The translations under genes and the position numbers were made by a program. Below, piece after piece: positions 48,745 to 57,126 of a stretch of DNA of 64,000 nt. The stretch is taken from NCBI RefSeq assembly GCF_020010925.1, contig NZ_JAGJBZ010000003.1:806001-870000 (forward strand), in the 5' to 3' direction. The DNA is from Streptomyces griseiscabiei (lineage in GTDB: Bacteria; Actinomycetota; Actinomycetes; Streptomycetales; Streptomycetaceae). Every line of letters begins with the position of its first letter. Position 1 is the stretch's first letter. The notes under the pieces were generated by a model. The model had not been told where the DNA came from. It made no database searches and saw nothing but the letters and a program-made list of their open reading frames with translations.

Positions 48745-48850
48745 GCGGTGCGTCGCGGGGTGCGGGTCGTTCGCGGCTGATCGCGCCCACGCGGCGGAGC
48801 CGCATGTCGATACAGCCCCGCGTCCCTTTCACGGCCTGCGGCCGAATCAA
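48745..48850. repeat. Dispersed Streptomyces intergenic repeat, second type
   Basis: The segment GTCGTTCGCGGCTGATCGCG, then CCCACGCGGCGGAGCCGCAT and ATACAGCCCCGCG looks like a second common Streptomyces intergenic repeat. It contains the hairpin GCGGCGGAGCCGC. It fills much of the 270-bp gap before the HAD gene; the rest holds AAAGGAGG and no ORF. Confidence 0.55.
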
Positions 48851-48989
48851 GGGCGGCGGAGCCTCCGCTTCGCTGAACTCGCGTTCGGGCAAAGGAGGTT
48901 GACGTACGGGGGCGGTGGGGTGGTCGAGGGGCCGGACGTCGTCCGGTTCGCGTCGAACCGATGGGGCGTGGCATCCGTATTCTCTGATC

Positions 48990-49796
48990 ATGGCCGCTCC
49001 CACCGCATATTCACTCATCGCCACTGACCTGGACGGAACGCTCCTGCGCAGTGACGACACGCTCTCCGACCGGTCCCTCGCCGCGCTGGCGCGGGCCACG
49101 GAGGCCGGTGCTCAGCACCTCGTGGTGACGGGACGGCCGGCGCCGAGAGTGCGCCCCCTCTTCGACGACCTCGGCAGCAGGGGGCTCGCGGTGTGCGGAC
49201 AGGGCGCGCAGTTGTACGACCCCGGCGCGGACCGGCTGCTCTGGTCCGTCACCCTGGACAGGGAACTCGCGGAGACCGCGCTCGGCAAGATCGAGGCGGA
49301 GGTCGGACAGGTGTACGCGGCTGTGGACCAGGACGGGGTCGACGGCCTCACCCTGATCGAGCCCGGCTATCTGATGCCGCACCCCACGCTGCCCGCCGTC
49401 CGCGTGCCGCGCCGGGACGACCTGTGGTGCGAGCCGATCAGCAAGGTGCTGCTGCGCCATCCCTGCCTGTCGGACGACGAGTTGGCCTCGGCGGCGCGGA
49501 TGGCGGTGGGTTCGCTGGCGACGGTGACCATGTCGGGGCCGGGCACCGTCGAACTCCAGCCATGCGGTATCACCAAGGCGACGGGCCTGGCCCTGGCCGC
49601 CGACCATCTCGGGCTGACCCCGGAGCGGACCATCGCCTTCGGGGACATGCCCAACGACATCCCGATGTTCGACTGGGCGGCCCACGGCGTCGCCATGGCC
49701 AACGCCCACCCCGAACTCAAGGCCGTCGCCGACGAGGTGACCCTCTCCAACGAGGACGACGGGATCGCGGTGGTGCTGGACCGGCTCTTCCCCTGA
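48990..49796 (+). CDS. Cof-type HAD-IIB phosphatase
   Basis: A 268-residue HAD hydrolase of the Cof group. IATDLDGTLLRSDD is motif I with nucleophile Asp, VTGRP motif II, SKVLLRHP motif III Lys region, and FGDMPNDIPMFDWAAHGVAMANA motif IV with the metal acids. Such enzymes dephosphorylate sugar phosphates or flavins. The ATG at 48990 lies at the usual distance before motif I. It is convergent with the transglycosylase gene across a strong hairpin. Confidence 0.9.
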   Translation: MAAPTAYSLIATDLDGTLLRSDDTLSDRSLAALARATEAGAQHLVVTGRPAPRVRPLFDDLGSRGLAVCGQGAQLYDPGADRLLWSVTLDRELAETALGKIEAEVGQVYAAVDQDGVDGLTLIEPGYLMPHPTLPAVRVPRRDDLWCEPISKVLLRHPCLSDDELASAARMAVGSLATVTMSGPGTVELQPCGITKATGLALAADHLGLTPERTIAFGDMPNDIPMFDWAAHGVAMANAHPELKAVADEVTLSNEDDGIAVVLDRLFP

Positions 49797-49826
49797 ACGG
49801 GGCGTCGAACAGGGCGTTGAACGGGG

Positions 49827-49858
49827 CGTTCCCCTGGGCCCGCCGGCCCAGGGGAACG
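49827..49858. terminator. Perfect 14-bp hairpin between convergent genes
   Basis: CGTTCCCCTGGGCC (49827-49840) and its exact complement (49845-49858) are separated by a CGCC loop. It lies between the HAD gene stop and the transglycosylase gene stop and can end transcription from both sides. It is preceded by three short repeats of a GGGCGTYGAAC-like unit. Confidence 0.8.
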
Positions 49859-49885
49859 AAGGTGGAGCGTGGGGAGCCGTGGGGC

Positions 49886-50644
49886 TCAGTACGCGCCGAA
49901 CACGTTGTCGATCGAGCCGTACCGGTCGGCCGCGTAGTTGCACGCCGCCGTGATGTTGGCGACCGGGTCGTACGGGTCGTACGGGGTGCCGGAGACGTGG
50001 TACGCGGCGAACGTCGGGTCGATGACCTGGAGCAGGCCCTTCGACGGGGTGCCCGCGGCGGCGTTGGAGTCCCAGTTGTTGATGGCGTTCGGGTTGCCCG
50101 AGGACTCACGGATGATGTTGCGGTAGATCCCGTTGTATGTCCCGGGAATTCCCTTTTGCGCCATGATGTCCAGCGACTCGCGGATCCAGCCGTCGAGGTT
50201 GTTCGCGTAGGTCTTGACCGAGGCCTGGGTGGCCGTCGCGGTCCCGGCGGACTTCGTGGTCGACGCCTTCGAGGCCGTGGCCGCCTTCGCGCCGTTCAGC
50301 TTGAGCTTCAGGCCCGGGCGGATCAGGGCCGGGTTGTCGCCGATGGCCGCGCGGTTGTCCTTGTAGAGCCGCTGCCAGCCGCCCTTGGTGTCGTGCTTGC
50401 GGGCGATGGAGGACAGGGTGTCCCCGGAGACCACGGTGTACGTCGTGGGCTTGGCCTTCGCCGCGGCGGGCGCCGACTGCGGGGCCGCCTGGACGGAGGC
50501 CGGGGCCTGGGCCGGGGTGGCGGCGCTCGCGGTCGTGGCGAGGGTGAGCGGGAGGGCCAGCACGGCCCCGCCCGTACCGGCGGCGAGGATGCCGCGGGTC
50601 AGCGCGTTGTTTCTGATACGACGGTGTTTGCCTCGTGCGGGCAT
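49886..50644 (-). CDS. Secreted LysM / transglycosylase (SLT) cell-wall hydrolase
   Basis: A 252-residue exported protein. A signal peptide (about 1-42, ending ATTASAA) is followed by an Ala/Pro linker, a LysM domain (about 67-116, TYTVVSGDTLSSIARKHD) that binds peptidoglycan, a Thr/Ser/Lys linker, and an SLT-type transglycosylase domain from 145 with catalytic E180 in YRNIIRESSGNP and the GLLQVIDPTFAAYH motif. The leader holds a c-di-AMP riboswitch, as known for several Streptomyces cell-wall hydrolase genes. Its ribosome-binding site is GAGAGGA, 7 bp before the ATG. Confidence 0.93.
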   Translation of the reverse strand: MPARGKHRRIRNNALTRGILAAGTGGAVLALPLTLATTASAATPAQAPASVQAAPQSAPAAAKAKPTTYTVVSGDTLSSIARKHDTKGGWQRLYKDNRAAIGDNPALIRPGLKLKLNGAKAATASKASTTKSAGTATATQASVKTYANNLDGWIRESLDIMAQKGIPGTYNGIYRNIIRESSGNPNAINNWDSNAAAGTPSKGLLQVIDPTFAAYHVSGTPYDPYDPVANITAACNYAADRYGSIDNVFGAY

Positions 50645-50651
50645 GGCGGAT

Positions 50652-50890
50652 TCCTCTCCGTCGCCTGCGAGGTGAGCTGTCGGGTTCGGGCTGGAGATGC
50701 CCGGCCGTGCGCGTCGTCCCGGTGGCCGCTGTGCGTGCCGCGTCCATCGGGCGTACTGCGCGTGGCTTCACCCCGAGCCGGTCCGGTGGGGAAATCTCGG
50801 ACCGGCGCTTACCTGGGTCCCCCGCTCCTGCCGTGCGTGGATGAGTGGTGATGGGTGGGGAGTCCGGGGCGGCGGCAGGATTCGGCGGTC
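50652..50890 (-). promoter_or_regulatory. c-di-AMP (ydaO/yuaA) riboswitch upstream of the transglycosylase gene
   Basis: Read on the minus strand, the conserved ydaO pieces appear in order: CGCCGAATCCTGCC near 50888, GGAGCGGGGGACCCA (50828-50814), GGGGTGAA (50774-50767), CCCGAACCCGACAGCTCACC (50690-50671) and CTCGCAGGCG, closing P1, then GAGAGGA (50658-50652). Sequence and spacing match the consensus well. In Streptomyces such riboswitches are known upstream of rpfA and other cell-wall hydrolase genes, where c-di-AMP lowers expression. Confidence 0.92.
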
Positions 50891-50907
50891 CGTCCGGACG
50901 GGGTGTG

Positions 50908-50937
50908 AACGTATGCGAGAGCACACGATCGGAACAA
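50908..50937 (-). promoter_or_regulatory. Candidate promoter of the riboswitch-controlled gene
   Basis: On the minus strand TTGTTC (50937-50932) and TACGTT (50913-50908) are separated by 18 bp. Transcription would start about 10 bp before the 5' strand of riboswitch helix P1, the right place for this leader. Confidence 0.45.
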
Positions 50938-51400
50938 GTCCCGGTATGGCGGTTTGGTCTATTTGACCTTGAGTTTGATGTGATTCGGTGGCAATTGGCG
51001 ATACGGGATTCCGGGTCAACTTGCCTACAGCAAAGGGAAAGTCGGCGCATCGGCGAAAGGTTGCGTCGAGGGCGGTGGGTGACTCAACTCACGGGAGGAG
51101 TCGGATGAAGGGCGCACTATGCGGCAAAACGGTCAACTCGGGCCGGGTGTTCGCGGGCGTCCCCGGGGGCCGAGCGGGTACCCGGGACGGGCCGTGCGCC
51201 GGTCCCGCGCCGGGTCGCGCACGGGTGCCGTACGCGCGTCGACGCGTGGGCCCTCGTGGTGATCGAAAGGTGACCGGATACGCTGACTCGGGTGATGACA
51301 GCGACAGATCGACAATCTTTGTCATCGATCGTGAGAGCGACCCAGACCGACCGTGTGACCGTGTGACCGTCAGTGGACGTCAGCAGACAGGAGAACCCTC
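50938..51400. other. Intergenic region upstream of the polyprenyl synthase
   Basis: No gene is seen in this 463-bp stretch. It contains an AT-rich patch (about 50955-51010) and the inverted repeat GACAA-TCT-TTGTC (51311-51323) inside a longer ATCGA...TCGAT symmetry, about 80 bp upstream of the polyprenyl synthase start, a possible operator. CGGATACGCTGACTC near 51273 could include promoter elements. Confidence 0.4.
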
Positions 51401-52411
51401 GTGACCGTCGTCGAGCCGTTTGGGCTGAGCGCGCGGGACCAGGCCCTCGAAGCCGATGTCCAGGCCGGAATGGCGGCCGTCGAAGAGGGTCTGCTGGAGG
51501 CCACCAAGAGCGAGGTCCCCTTCATCCAGGAGGCCGCCCAGCATCTGCTGCGGGCCGGCGGGAAGCGGTTCCGGCCGCTGCTGGTGATGCTCGCGGCACA
51601 GTTCGGCGACCCGTACGCGCCGGGTGTCGTGCCCTCGGCGGTGGTGGTCGAGCTGACCCACCTCGCCACGCTGTACCACGACGACGTGATGGACGAGGCC
51701 GAGGTGCGCCGGGGCGTGCCGAGCGCCAACGCCCGCTGGGACAACTCCCTGGCCGTGCTCACCGGTGACTTCCTGTTCGCCCGCGCCTCGCACGTCCTCG
51801 CCGACCTCGGCCCCGACGCCGTCCGCATCCAGGCCGAGGCCTTCGAACGGCTGGTCACCGGACAGATCCTGGAGACCGCGGGCCCGCGCGACGGACGTGA
51901 CCCGATCGAGCACTACCTCGATGTGCTGGGCGGCAAGACCGGCTCGCTGGTCGCGGTCGCCGGGCGGCTCGGCGCGCTGATGGCGGGCGCCGACGAGACC
52001 GTCGTCGATGTGCTGACCCAGTACGGGGAGCGGCTCGGCATCGCCTTCCAGCTCGCGGACGACTACCTCGACATCGCCTCCGACTCGCACGAGTCCGGCA
52101 AGACCCCGGGCACGGATCTGCGCGAGGGCGTGCCGACCATGCCGGTGCTGCGGCTGCGCGAGCAGGCGGGGCGGCTGGCGCTGCCGGACGACCTCGCCCT
52201 GTGCGAGCTGCTCGACTCCGACCTCACCGACGACGCCCGGCACGCCGAGGCGCTGGCCCGGCTGCGCGTCCACCCCGCGCTGGAGCGGGCCCGCCGCGAC
52301 ACCATCCGCTACGCGGAGGAGGCCCGGGCCACGCTGGCGCCGCTGCCGGAGTGCGACGCGAAGGCGGCACTGGTGGAGCTGTGCGACGCGGTGGTCCACC
52401 GCGCCGGTTAG
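51401..52411 (+). CDS. Long-chain all-trans polyprenyl diphosphate synthase
   Basis: A 336-residue prenyltransferase that extends allylic diphosphates with IPP. The first Asp-rich motif is at D94, D95, D98 (YHDDVMDEAEVRRG), preceded by GGKRFRPLL, and the second at D220, D221, D224 (FQLADDYLD). The small residues before the first motif and similarity to heptaprenyl/octaprenyl synthases indicate a long chain, fitting the menaquinone side chain. The GTG start follows AGGAG. Chain length cannot be fixed from sequence. Confidence 0.92.
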   Translation: MTVVEPFGLSARDQALEADVQAGMAAVEEGLLEATKSEVPFIQEAAQHLLRAGGKRFRPLLVMLAAQFGDPYAPGVVPSAVVVELTHLATLYHDDVMDEAEVRRGVPSANARWDNSLAVLTGDFLFARASHVLADLGPDAVRIQAEAFERLVTGQILETAGPRDGRDPIEHYLDVLGGKTGSLVAVAGRLGALMAGADETVVDVLTQYGERLGIAFQLADDYLDIASDSHESGKTPGTDLREGVPTMPVLRLREQAGRLALPDDLALCELLDSDLTDDARHAEALARLRVHPALERARRDTIRYAEEARATLAPLPECDAKAALVELCDAVVHRAG

Positions 52412-52737
52412 ACACCCCCGCCCGCGCCCGGCTGGGCATCCCCTGCCCGGTCGGGCATGCCCGTCCCCGTTCCTGCGGCACCTCCGTCCCCGTCCCTCGG
52501 GCCCGTACGCGGCCCCGGACACGGACTCCGCCGGCGGCGTCCGCCCCGACGACCCCTACGGGTCGGGGGTGGGCGCCGCCGCTCCATGTCATCCCGTAGC
52601 AGTACACGGAGTTGAGCCCCGAGTCTGACGATTCCCTCCGGCCGATTTGGTCAGATGGGTATCACCACTCCTCACCGATTCGGGTGAGAATGGCGGCACC
52701 GACAGACGCCGCCGCCGACGACGGAGGTAAGGCACAC
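52412..52737. other. Intergenic region before the LolA-like gene
   Basis: No ORF of merit in these 326 bp. A bulged hairpin CCCCGAC-GACCC / GGGTC-GGGG with loop CTAC (about 52544-52568) can terminate the polyprenyl synthase transcript. The promoter of the next gene should lie in 52610-52700, but no convincing boxes were found. Confidence 0.4.
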
Positions 52738-54081
52738 ATGGCACCGTACGAAACCGACGACAGCGCCCGGACCGGTGACGCCGCCGCGCTCGCGGCCGAG
52801 GCCGAGGAGACGCGCTCGGCACGGCGACGCAAGGCCGCGCGGTACGTCGTCCCGGTCACCGTGCTGGGCGTGGCCGCGGCGACCATCGGGCTCGTCCCGG
52901 CCTTCGCCGGCTCCGGTGACCCCGATCTGCCGAAGATCAGCGCACAGGAACTCATCGAGAAGATCGCCGCCTCGGACGTCCAGCAGGTGTCCGGCACGGT
53001 GAAGATCACCACGGATCTGGGCCTGCCCGACCTGGGCGGTCTCGTGGACGGCCTCGCCTCGCAGGCGCCCTCCGGGGGCGACGGCTCGGCCGCCGACCCC
53101 TCCGCCAAGCTCCTCGAACTGGCCACCGGCACCCACACGTTGCGGGTCGCCACCGACGGCCCCGACAAGCAGAAGCTCTCGCTGCTGGACGACGCCGCCG
53201 AGTACAGCGTCATCCACAACGGCGACGACGTATGGGCGTACGACAGCGCCTCGAACGAGGTGTACCACGCGACCGAGGCCGGCCCGGCGGGCGAGAGCGC
53301 CAAGGGCGGCAAGGGCGGCGACGGCAAGGACCGGCCGGCGCCGGAGGACGTGCCCGCCACGCCTGGGCAGCTCGCCGAGGAGGCCCTGAAGGCCGTCGAC
53401 GAGACCACGTCCGTGACCGTCGACGGGACCGCGCAGGTCGCCGGGCGGGACGCGTACAAGCTGGTGATCAAGCCCAAGCAGTCCGGTTCCACGGTCGGGG
53501 CGATCTCGATCGCCGTCGACGAGAAGACGGGCCTGCCGCTGAAGTTCACGCTCACCCCGGCGAGCGGTGGCGCGGCCGTCGTGGACGCGGGCTTCACCGA
53601 GGTCGACTTCGGCAAGCCGAGCGCCTCGACGTTCGACTTCACCCCGCCGAAGGGCGCGAAGGTCACCGAGGCCGACGAGGTCGAGAAGTCGGGCCGCCAC
53701 GAGTCCGGGTCCGGCGAGTCGACGTTCGAGGGACCCGGCAAGGGCGGCAAGGGCCACAAGGGTTCCGGGGCGTCCGAGGAGGAGTTCGCGAGCGGACTCG
53801 ACGGGCTGAAGACCATCGGCAAGGGCTGGAGCACGATCGCCGTGATCGACGGCGGCGGAGAGGGCGGCCTGCCCACCGGCGGCGACTCCTCCGGTTCCTC
53901 CGGCGACGCCCGGGTCGACGGGTTCCTGAACTCCCTCGGCGACCAGGTCAAGGGCGACTTCGGCTCGGGTACGGTCTTCAAGACCCGGCTGATCAACGTC
54001 CTCTTCACCGACGACGGCACGGTGTACGCGGGCGCCGTCACCAAGGACGCCCTGGTGAAGGCGGCCGACGAGGCGAAGTAG
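52738..54081 (+). CDS. Exported LolA-like protein
   Basis: A 447-residue protein with one N-terminal transmembrane/signal-anchor helix (about 36-58, VVPVTVLGVAAATIGLVPAF), then a LolA/LppX-like beta-rich fold: ISAQELIEKIAASDVQQVSG, LRVATDGPDKQKLSLLDDA, DVWAYDSASNEVYHAT and VTVDGTAQVAGRDAYKLVIKP. Two Gly/Lys/Ser-rich inserts (KGGKGGDGK and GPGKGGKGHKGSG) look disordered. The C-terminal part repeats a related beta pattern (LINVLFTDDGTVYAGAV). It probably binds a lipid or hydrophobic molecule near the membrane. The ATG follows GGAGGTAAGG. An ABC-2 exporter gene pair lies downstream and may be a partner. Confidence 0.8.
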   Translation: MAPYETDDSARTGDAAALAAEAEETRSARRRKAARYVVPVTVLGVAAATIGLVPAFAGSGDPDLPKISAQELIEKIAASDVQQVSGTVKITTDLGLPDLGGLVDGLASQAPSGGDGSAADPSAKLLELATGTHTLRVATDGPDKQKLSLLDDAAEYSVIHNGDDVWAYDSASNEVYHATEAGPAGESAKGGKGGDGKDRPAPEDVPATPGQLAEEALKAVDETTSVTVDGTAQVAGRDAYKLVIKPKQSGSTVGAISIAVDEKTGLPLKFTLTPASGGAAVVDAGFTEVDFGKPSASTFDFTPPKGAKVTEADEVEKSGRHESGSGESTFEGPGKGGKGHKGSGASEEEFASGLDGLKTIGKGWSTIAVIDGGGEGGLPTGGDSSGSSGDARVDGFLNSLGDQVKGDFGSGTVFKTRLINVLFTDDGTVYAGAVTKDALVKAADEAK

Positions 54082-54128
54082 CGGCAGCGGGCCGGCAGAC
54101 CGGCGGCAGGAAGCGGCAGGAGACCGGC

Positions 54129-54167
54129 CGGTGGGCCGGGGCGGCGAGGTGCCGCTCCGGCCCACCG
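54129..54167 (+). terminator. Long GC hairpin between the LolA-like and ABC genes
   Basis: CGGTGGGCCGGGGCGGC (54129-54145) and GCCGCTCCGGCCCACCG (54151-54167) pair over 17 positions with one G-T wobble and a GAGGT loop. It lies 48 bp after the stop and 19 bp before the ABC ATPase start, so it may be a partial terminator or an attenuator. Confidence 0.65.
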
Positions 54168-54186
54168 GGCGTACCCGAGGGGAGCC

Positions 54187-55149
54187 ATGAGCGACGCAGC
54201 CATCCACACCCAGGGGCTGACCAAGACCTTCCGCGGCGGTCAGGTGGCCGTGGACCATCTGGAACTCACGGTTCCCAGCGGCAGCGTCTTCGGCTTCCTC
54301 GGCCCGAACGGCTCGGGCAAGACCACCACCATCCGCATGCTGATGGGCCTGATCGAGCCGACCTCGGGCACGGCCCGGGTCCTCGGCCGGCCCATGCCGC
54401 GCTCCGCCCGGGCCGTCCTCCCGCACGTGGGCGCGCTCATCGAGGGCCCCGCGCTGTACGGCTTCCTCTCCGGCCGCGACAACCTGCTGCGCTACGACTC
54501 CGCCGACCCGACCGCCGACCCGCGCACCCGGCGTACGCGGGTCGCCGCCGCGCTCGACCGGGTCGGGCTCGCCGCCGCCGCGGGCAAGAAGGCCAAGGCG
54601 TACTCGCTGGGCATGAAGCAGCGGCTCGGCCTCGCGGCCGCCCTGCTCCAGCCCCGCCACCTCCTCGTCCTCGACGAGCCGACGAACGGGCTCGACCCGC
54701 AGGGCATGCGGGAGATCCGGGCGCTGGTACGGGAGTTGGCGTCCGACGGCACCACCGTGTTCCTCTCCTCGCACCTCCTCGACGAGATCGAGCAGGTGTG
54801 CACCGATGTCGCCGTCATGGCGAAGGGCAGGCTCCTCACCCAGGGCCCGGTGGCCGAACTCGCCGCCGGTGCGCGGGGGCGCCTCGTCGTCACCACCCCC
54901 GACACGGCGGACGCGGCCCGGGTGCTCAAGGAACAGGGCGTGGCGGACGTGGCCGTGACGGACGGGGACGGGGACGGGGACGGGGACCGGGTGACGGCCG
55001 AACCGCCGCCCCCCGACCGCGACCTCGCCGAACTCACCGCCGCACTGGTCACCGCGGGAGTCCGGGTCCGCGGCTTCGCCCTGGAACGTGCCTCCCTGGA
55101 GGACGCGTTCGTGGCGCTCACGGGGGAGGGCTTCGATGTCGCGGGCTGA
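54187..55149 (+). CDS. ABC-2-type exporter ATPase
   Basis: A 320-residue ATPase. Walker A is GFLGPNGSGKTTTIR, the signature YSLGMKQRLGLAAALL, Walker B LLVLDEPTNGLDPQGMREI, and the H-loop FLSSHLLDEIEQ. The C-terminal domain contains a GACGGG tandem repeat (about 54960-54985) coding for alternating Asp-Gly residues. It would energise the permease in the next gene, which overlaps by 14 bp. The exported substrate is unknown. Confidence 0.93.
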   Translation: MSDAAIHTQGLTKTFRGGQVAVDHLELTVPSGSVFGFLGPNGSGKTTTIRMLMGLIEPTSGTARVLGRPMPRSARAVLPHVGALIEGPALYGFLSGRDNLLRYDSADPTADPRTRRTRVAAALDRVGLAAAAGKKAKAYSLGMKQRLGLAAALLQPRHLLVLDEPTNGLDPQGMREIRALVRELASDGTTVFLSSHLLDEIEQVCTDVAVMAKGRLLTQGPVAELAAGARGRLVVTTPDTADAARVLKEQGVADVAVTDGDGDGDGDRVTAEPPPPDRDLAELTAALVTAGVRVRGFALERASLEDAFVALTGEGFDVAG

Positions 55150-56062
55150 GACGGACGGAACGGCCGTGTCGACCGGGACGACCGGCGTGGCGGCGGCGGC
55201 CCGGGAACCGAGCCCGCTGTGGACCTTCGGCCTGTTCCGCAACGAACTGCTCACGACCTTCCGGCGATGGCGGACGCTCGCGCTGCTCGGTGTGCTGGCG
55301 GCGGTGCCGATCCTCGTCGGGATCGCGGTGCGGATCGAGACGGGTGACGGGTCCTCGATGGGCGGCGGACCGGACGGCGGGGGAGGGGGCGGCCCCGCGT
55401 TCATCGCGCAGATCACCAACAACGGCCTGTTCCTCGTCTTCACGGCCCTGGCCGCGACGCTCCCCTTCTTCCTCCCGATGGCCGTCGGTGTGATCGCCGG
55501 GGACGCGATCGCGGGCGAGGCGAACGCGGGCACCCTGCGCTATCTGCTGGTCTCGCCCGCCGGCCGGACCCGGCTGCTGCTCACCAAGTACGCGACGACC
55601 ATGACGTTCTGCCTGGTGGCGACCCTCGTCGTGGCGGCCTCCGCACTGGCGGTGGGAGCGCTGTTGTTCCCGCTCGGCGATCTGACGACGATCTCCGGCA
55701 CCCGGATCAGCTTCGCCGAGGGCCTGTGGCGGGCGCTGCTGATCGCGCTGGCGGTCGCCGTGTCACTGACCGGGATCGCGGCCCTCGGGCTGTTCGTCTC
55801 GACCCTCACCAACAGCGGTATCGCCGCGATGGCCACCACGGTCGGGCTCCTCATCACCGTCCAGATCCTCGACCAGATCCCCCAGCTCGACGCCCTCCAC
55901 CCCTACTTCTTCTCCCACTACTGGCTCTCCTTCGCCGACCTCATGCGCGAGCCGGTCTACTGGGAGGACCTGCAACGCAACTTCGGTCTCCAGGCCCTGT
56001 ACGCGGCGGTGTTCGGGTCGGCGGCCTGGGCGAGGTTCACGGCGAAGGACATCACGGCGTAG
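55136..56062 (+). CDS. ABC-2-type exporter permease
   Basis: A 308-residue membrane protein with about six helices; GDAIAGEANAGTLRYLLVSPAGRTRLLLTK is split by a short loop and is the typical ABC-2 coupling region. The ATG at 55136 follows GGGGGAGG and overlaps the ATPase gene. The N-terminal 25 residues are hydrophilic. Confidence 0.9.
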   Translation: MSRAETDGTAVSTGTTGVAAAAREPSPLWTFGLFRNELLTTFRRWRTLALLGVLAAVPILVGIAVRIETGDGSSMGGGPDGGGGGGPAFIAQITNNGLFLVFTALAATLPFFLPMAVGVIAGDAIAGEANAGTLRYLLVSPAGRTRLLLTKYATTMTFCLVATLVVAASALAVGALLFPLGDLTTISGTRISFAEGLWRALLIALAVAVSLTGIAALGLFVSTLTNSGIAAMATTVGLLITVQILDQIPQLDALHPYFFSHYWLSFADLMREPVYWEDLQRNFGLQALYAAVFGSAAWARFTAKDITA

Positions 56063-56066
56063 CGGT

Positions 56067-56690
56067 TCAGCCGGAGTTGCCGGGCGCGGTGTCGGTGTCG
56101 GTGTCGGTGTCGTAAGGGAAGCGGGCGTACGGCGGTAGCGCGGGCTCGGTGAAGAACGTCTTCGCACGGGTCAGGGCGGCCGTGTCGCGGAGTACGTCAC
56201 CGGGCTTGCTGCCGTTGCCCAGCAGGACCCCGCCGAAGCGCATGCCCAGGTAGGCGGCGGAGTTGTTGAGCGTCCCGACGAGGGGCTCGGCGACCTCTTC
56301 CTCCTCGTGGGCGAGCGCGGTGACCCCCCAGAGGGTGCGCCCGGCCATGGTCTGCTTGAAGTCGAGACCCGGGGTGCGCAGCCAGCCCGACCAGTGGTCG
56401 AGGTAGCGCTTGACGTGCGCGGACACCGAGTACCAGTACAGCGGCGACACGATCACCAGATCCGTCGCGGCGAGCGTGGCGTCCAACAGCACCGCCCTGC
56501 TGTCACCCTCCGGCCGCACATGGTCGCTGTCGTGCCGCAGATCCTCGAAGTCCGGCAGCCGGTGCTCCGCGAGATCCAGCCAGCGCCGCTCGACATCACC
56601 GGGCAACTGCTCGGCCGCCGCACGGGCCAGCATCTCGGAGTTGCCGTCCGGCCGGCTGCTGCCGAGCACGAAGAGGAAGCGGCGGGTCAT
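56067..56690 (-). CDS. NAD(P)H-dependent FMN reductase / flavodoxin-fold protein
   Basis: A 207-residue protein of the NADPH-dependent FMN reductase group. FLFVLGSSRPDGNSEMLARA is the phosphate-binding loop, VIVSPLYWYSVSAHVKRYLD the flavin-binding loop and GRTLWGVTALAHEEEE the third conserved part. The end carries an Asp-Thr repeat encoded by GTGTCG units (56088-56113). It is convergent with the ABC permease gene, with 4 bp between the two stops. Confidence 0.85.
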   Translation of the reverse strand: MTRRFLFVLGSSRPDGNSEMLARAAAEQLPGDVERRWLDLAEHRLPDFEDLRHDSDHVRPEGDSRAVLLDATLAATDLVIVSPLYWYSVSAHVKRYLDHWSGWLRTPGLDFKQTMAGRTLWGVTALAHEEEEVAEPLVGTLNNSAAYLGMRFGGVLLGNGSKPGDVLRDTAALTRAKTFFTEPALPPYARFPYDTDTDTDTAPGNSG

Positions 56691-56765
56691 GGGGTCCCCC
56701 TGAGTGAGTGGCGTACGCGCACGGCCGTGGCGGGCGTGCGACGATTACATGCGTACACAATAAAT

Positions 56766-56777
56766 GCATGCGCATGC
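56766..56777. promoter_or_regulatory. Perfect 12-bp palindrome GCATGCGCATGC
   Basis: It lies in an AT-richer patch (about 56745-56790) 76 bp upstream of the flavodoxin-like gene start, with a further CATGCG nearby at about 56749. This is a reasonable operator for a dimeric regulator such as MarR or TetR type. No such regulator gene is adjacent. Confidence 0.4.
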
Positions 56778-56817
56778 GAATGTCAGGGGGAGGGGAGGGA
56801 GGGGGCGGGCGGCGCGG

Positions 56818-57126
56818 TCACGCGGTGGCGGGCGGCGGTGGCTCAAGCAGCAGGGCCATGACCCTGACGAGCGTCGCGCCGCTGACGATCTCCCGACGGG
56901 TGATCATGCCGGGGACCGCGGTGAGCGGAATCCACTCCACCCGGTCGGACTCGTTGAGTTCCGTGGGCGCGCCGATCCGCCGGGCGTCGTCCGTACGGAA
57001 GACGAAGTGCTGGGTGTCGGTGATGTGGTCGCCGCGCGTCCCGTCGGGCCGCTCGACGGCCAGCGACCGCAGCCGCACCCATGGGGTGTCATGGATCGTG
57101 CGTTCACCCTGGACGGTCCATCTCAT
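56818..57126 (-). pseudogene. NUDIX hydrolase with internal deletion of the catalytic box
   Basis: The 102-residue product begins and ends like a full-length Streptomyces NUDIX hydrolase: WTVQGERTIHDTPWVRLRSL at the start, and TDTQHFVFRTDDA, IGAPTELNESDRVEWIPL and MITRREIVSGATLV at the end. The middle, about 75-80 residues with the Nudix box GX5EX7REXXEEXG, is absent; the join is around GDHI-TDTQHF (near 57020-57030), in frame. It cannot be a working NUDIX enzyme. The start overlaps the amidase stop (ATGA), so the pair is still coupled. Confidence 0.75.
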
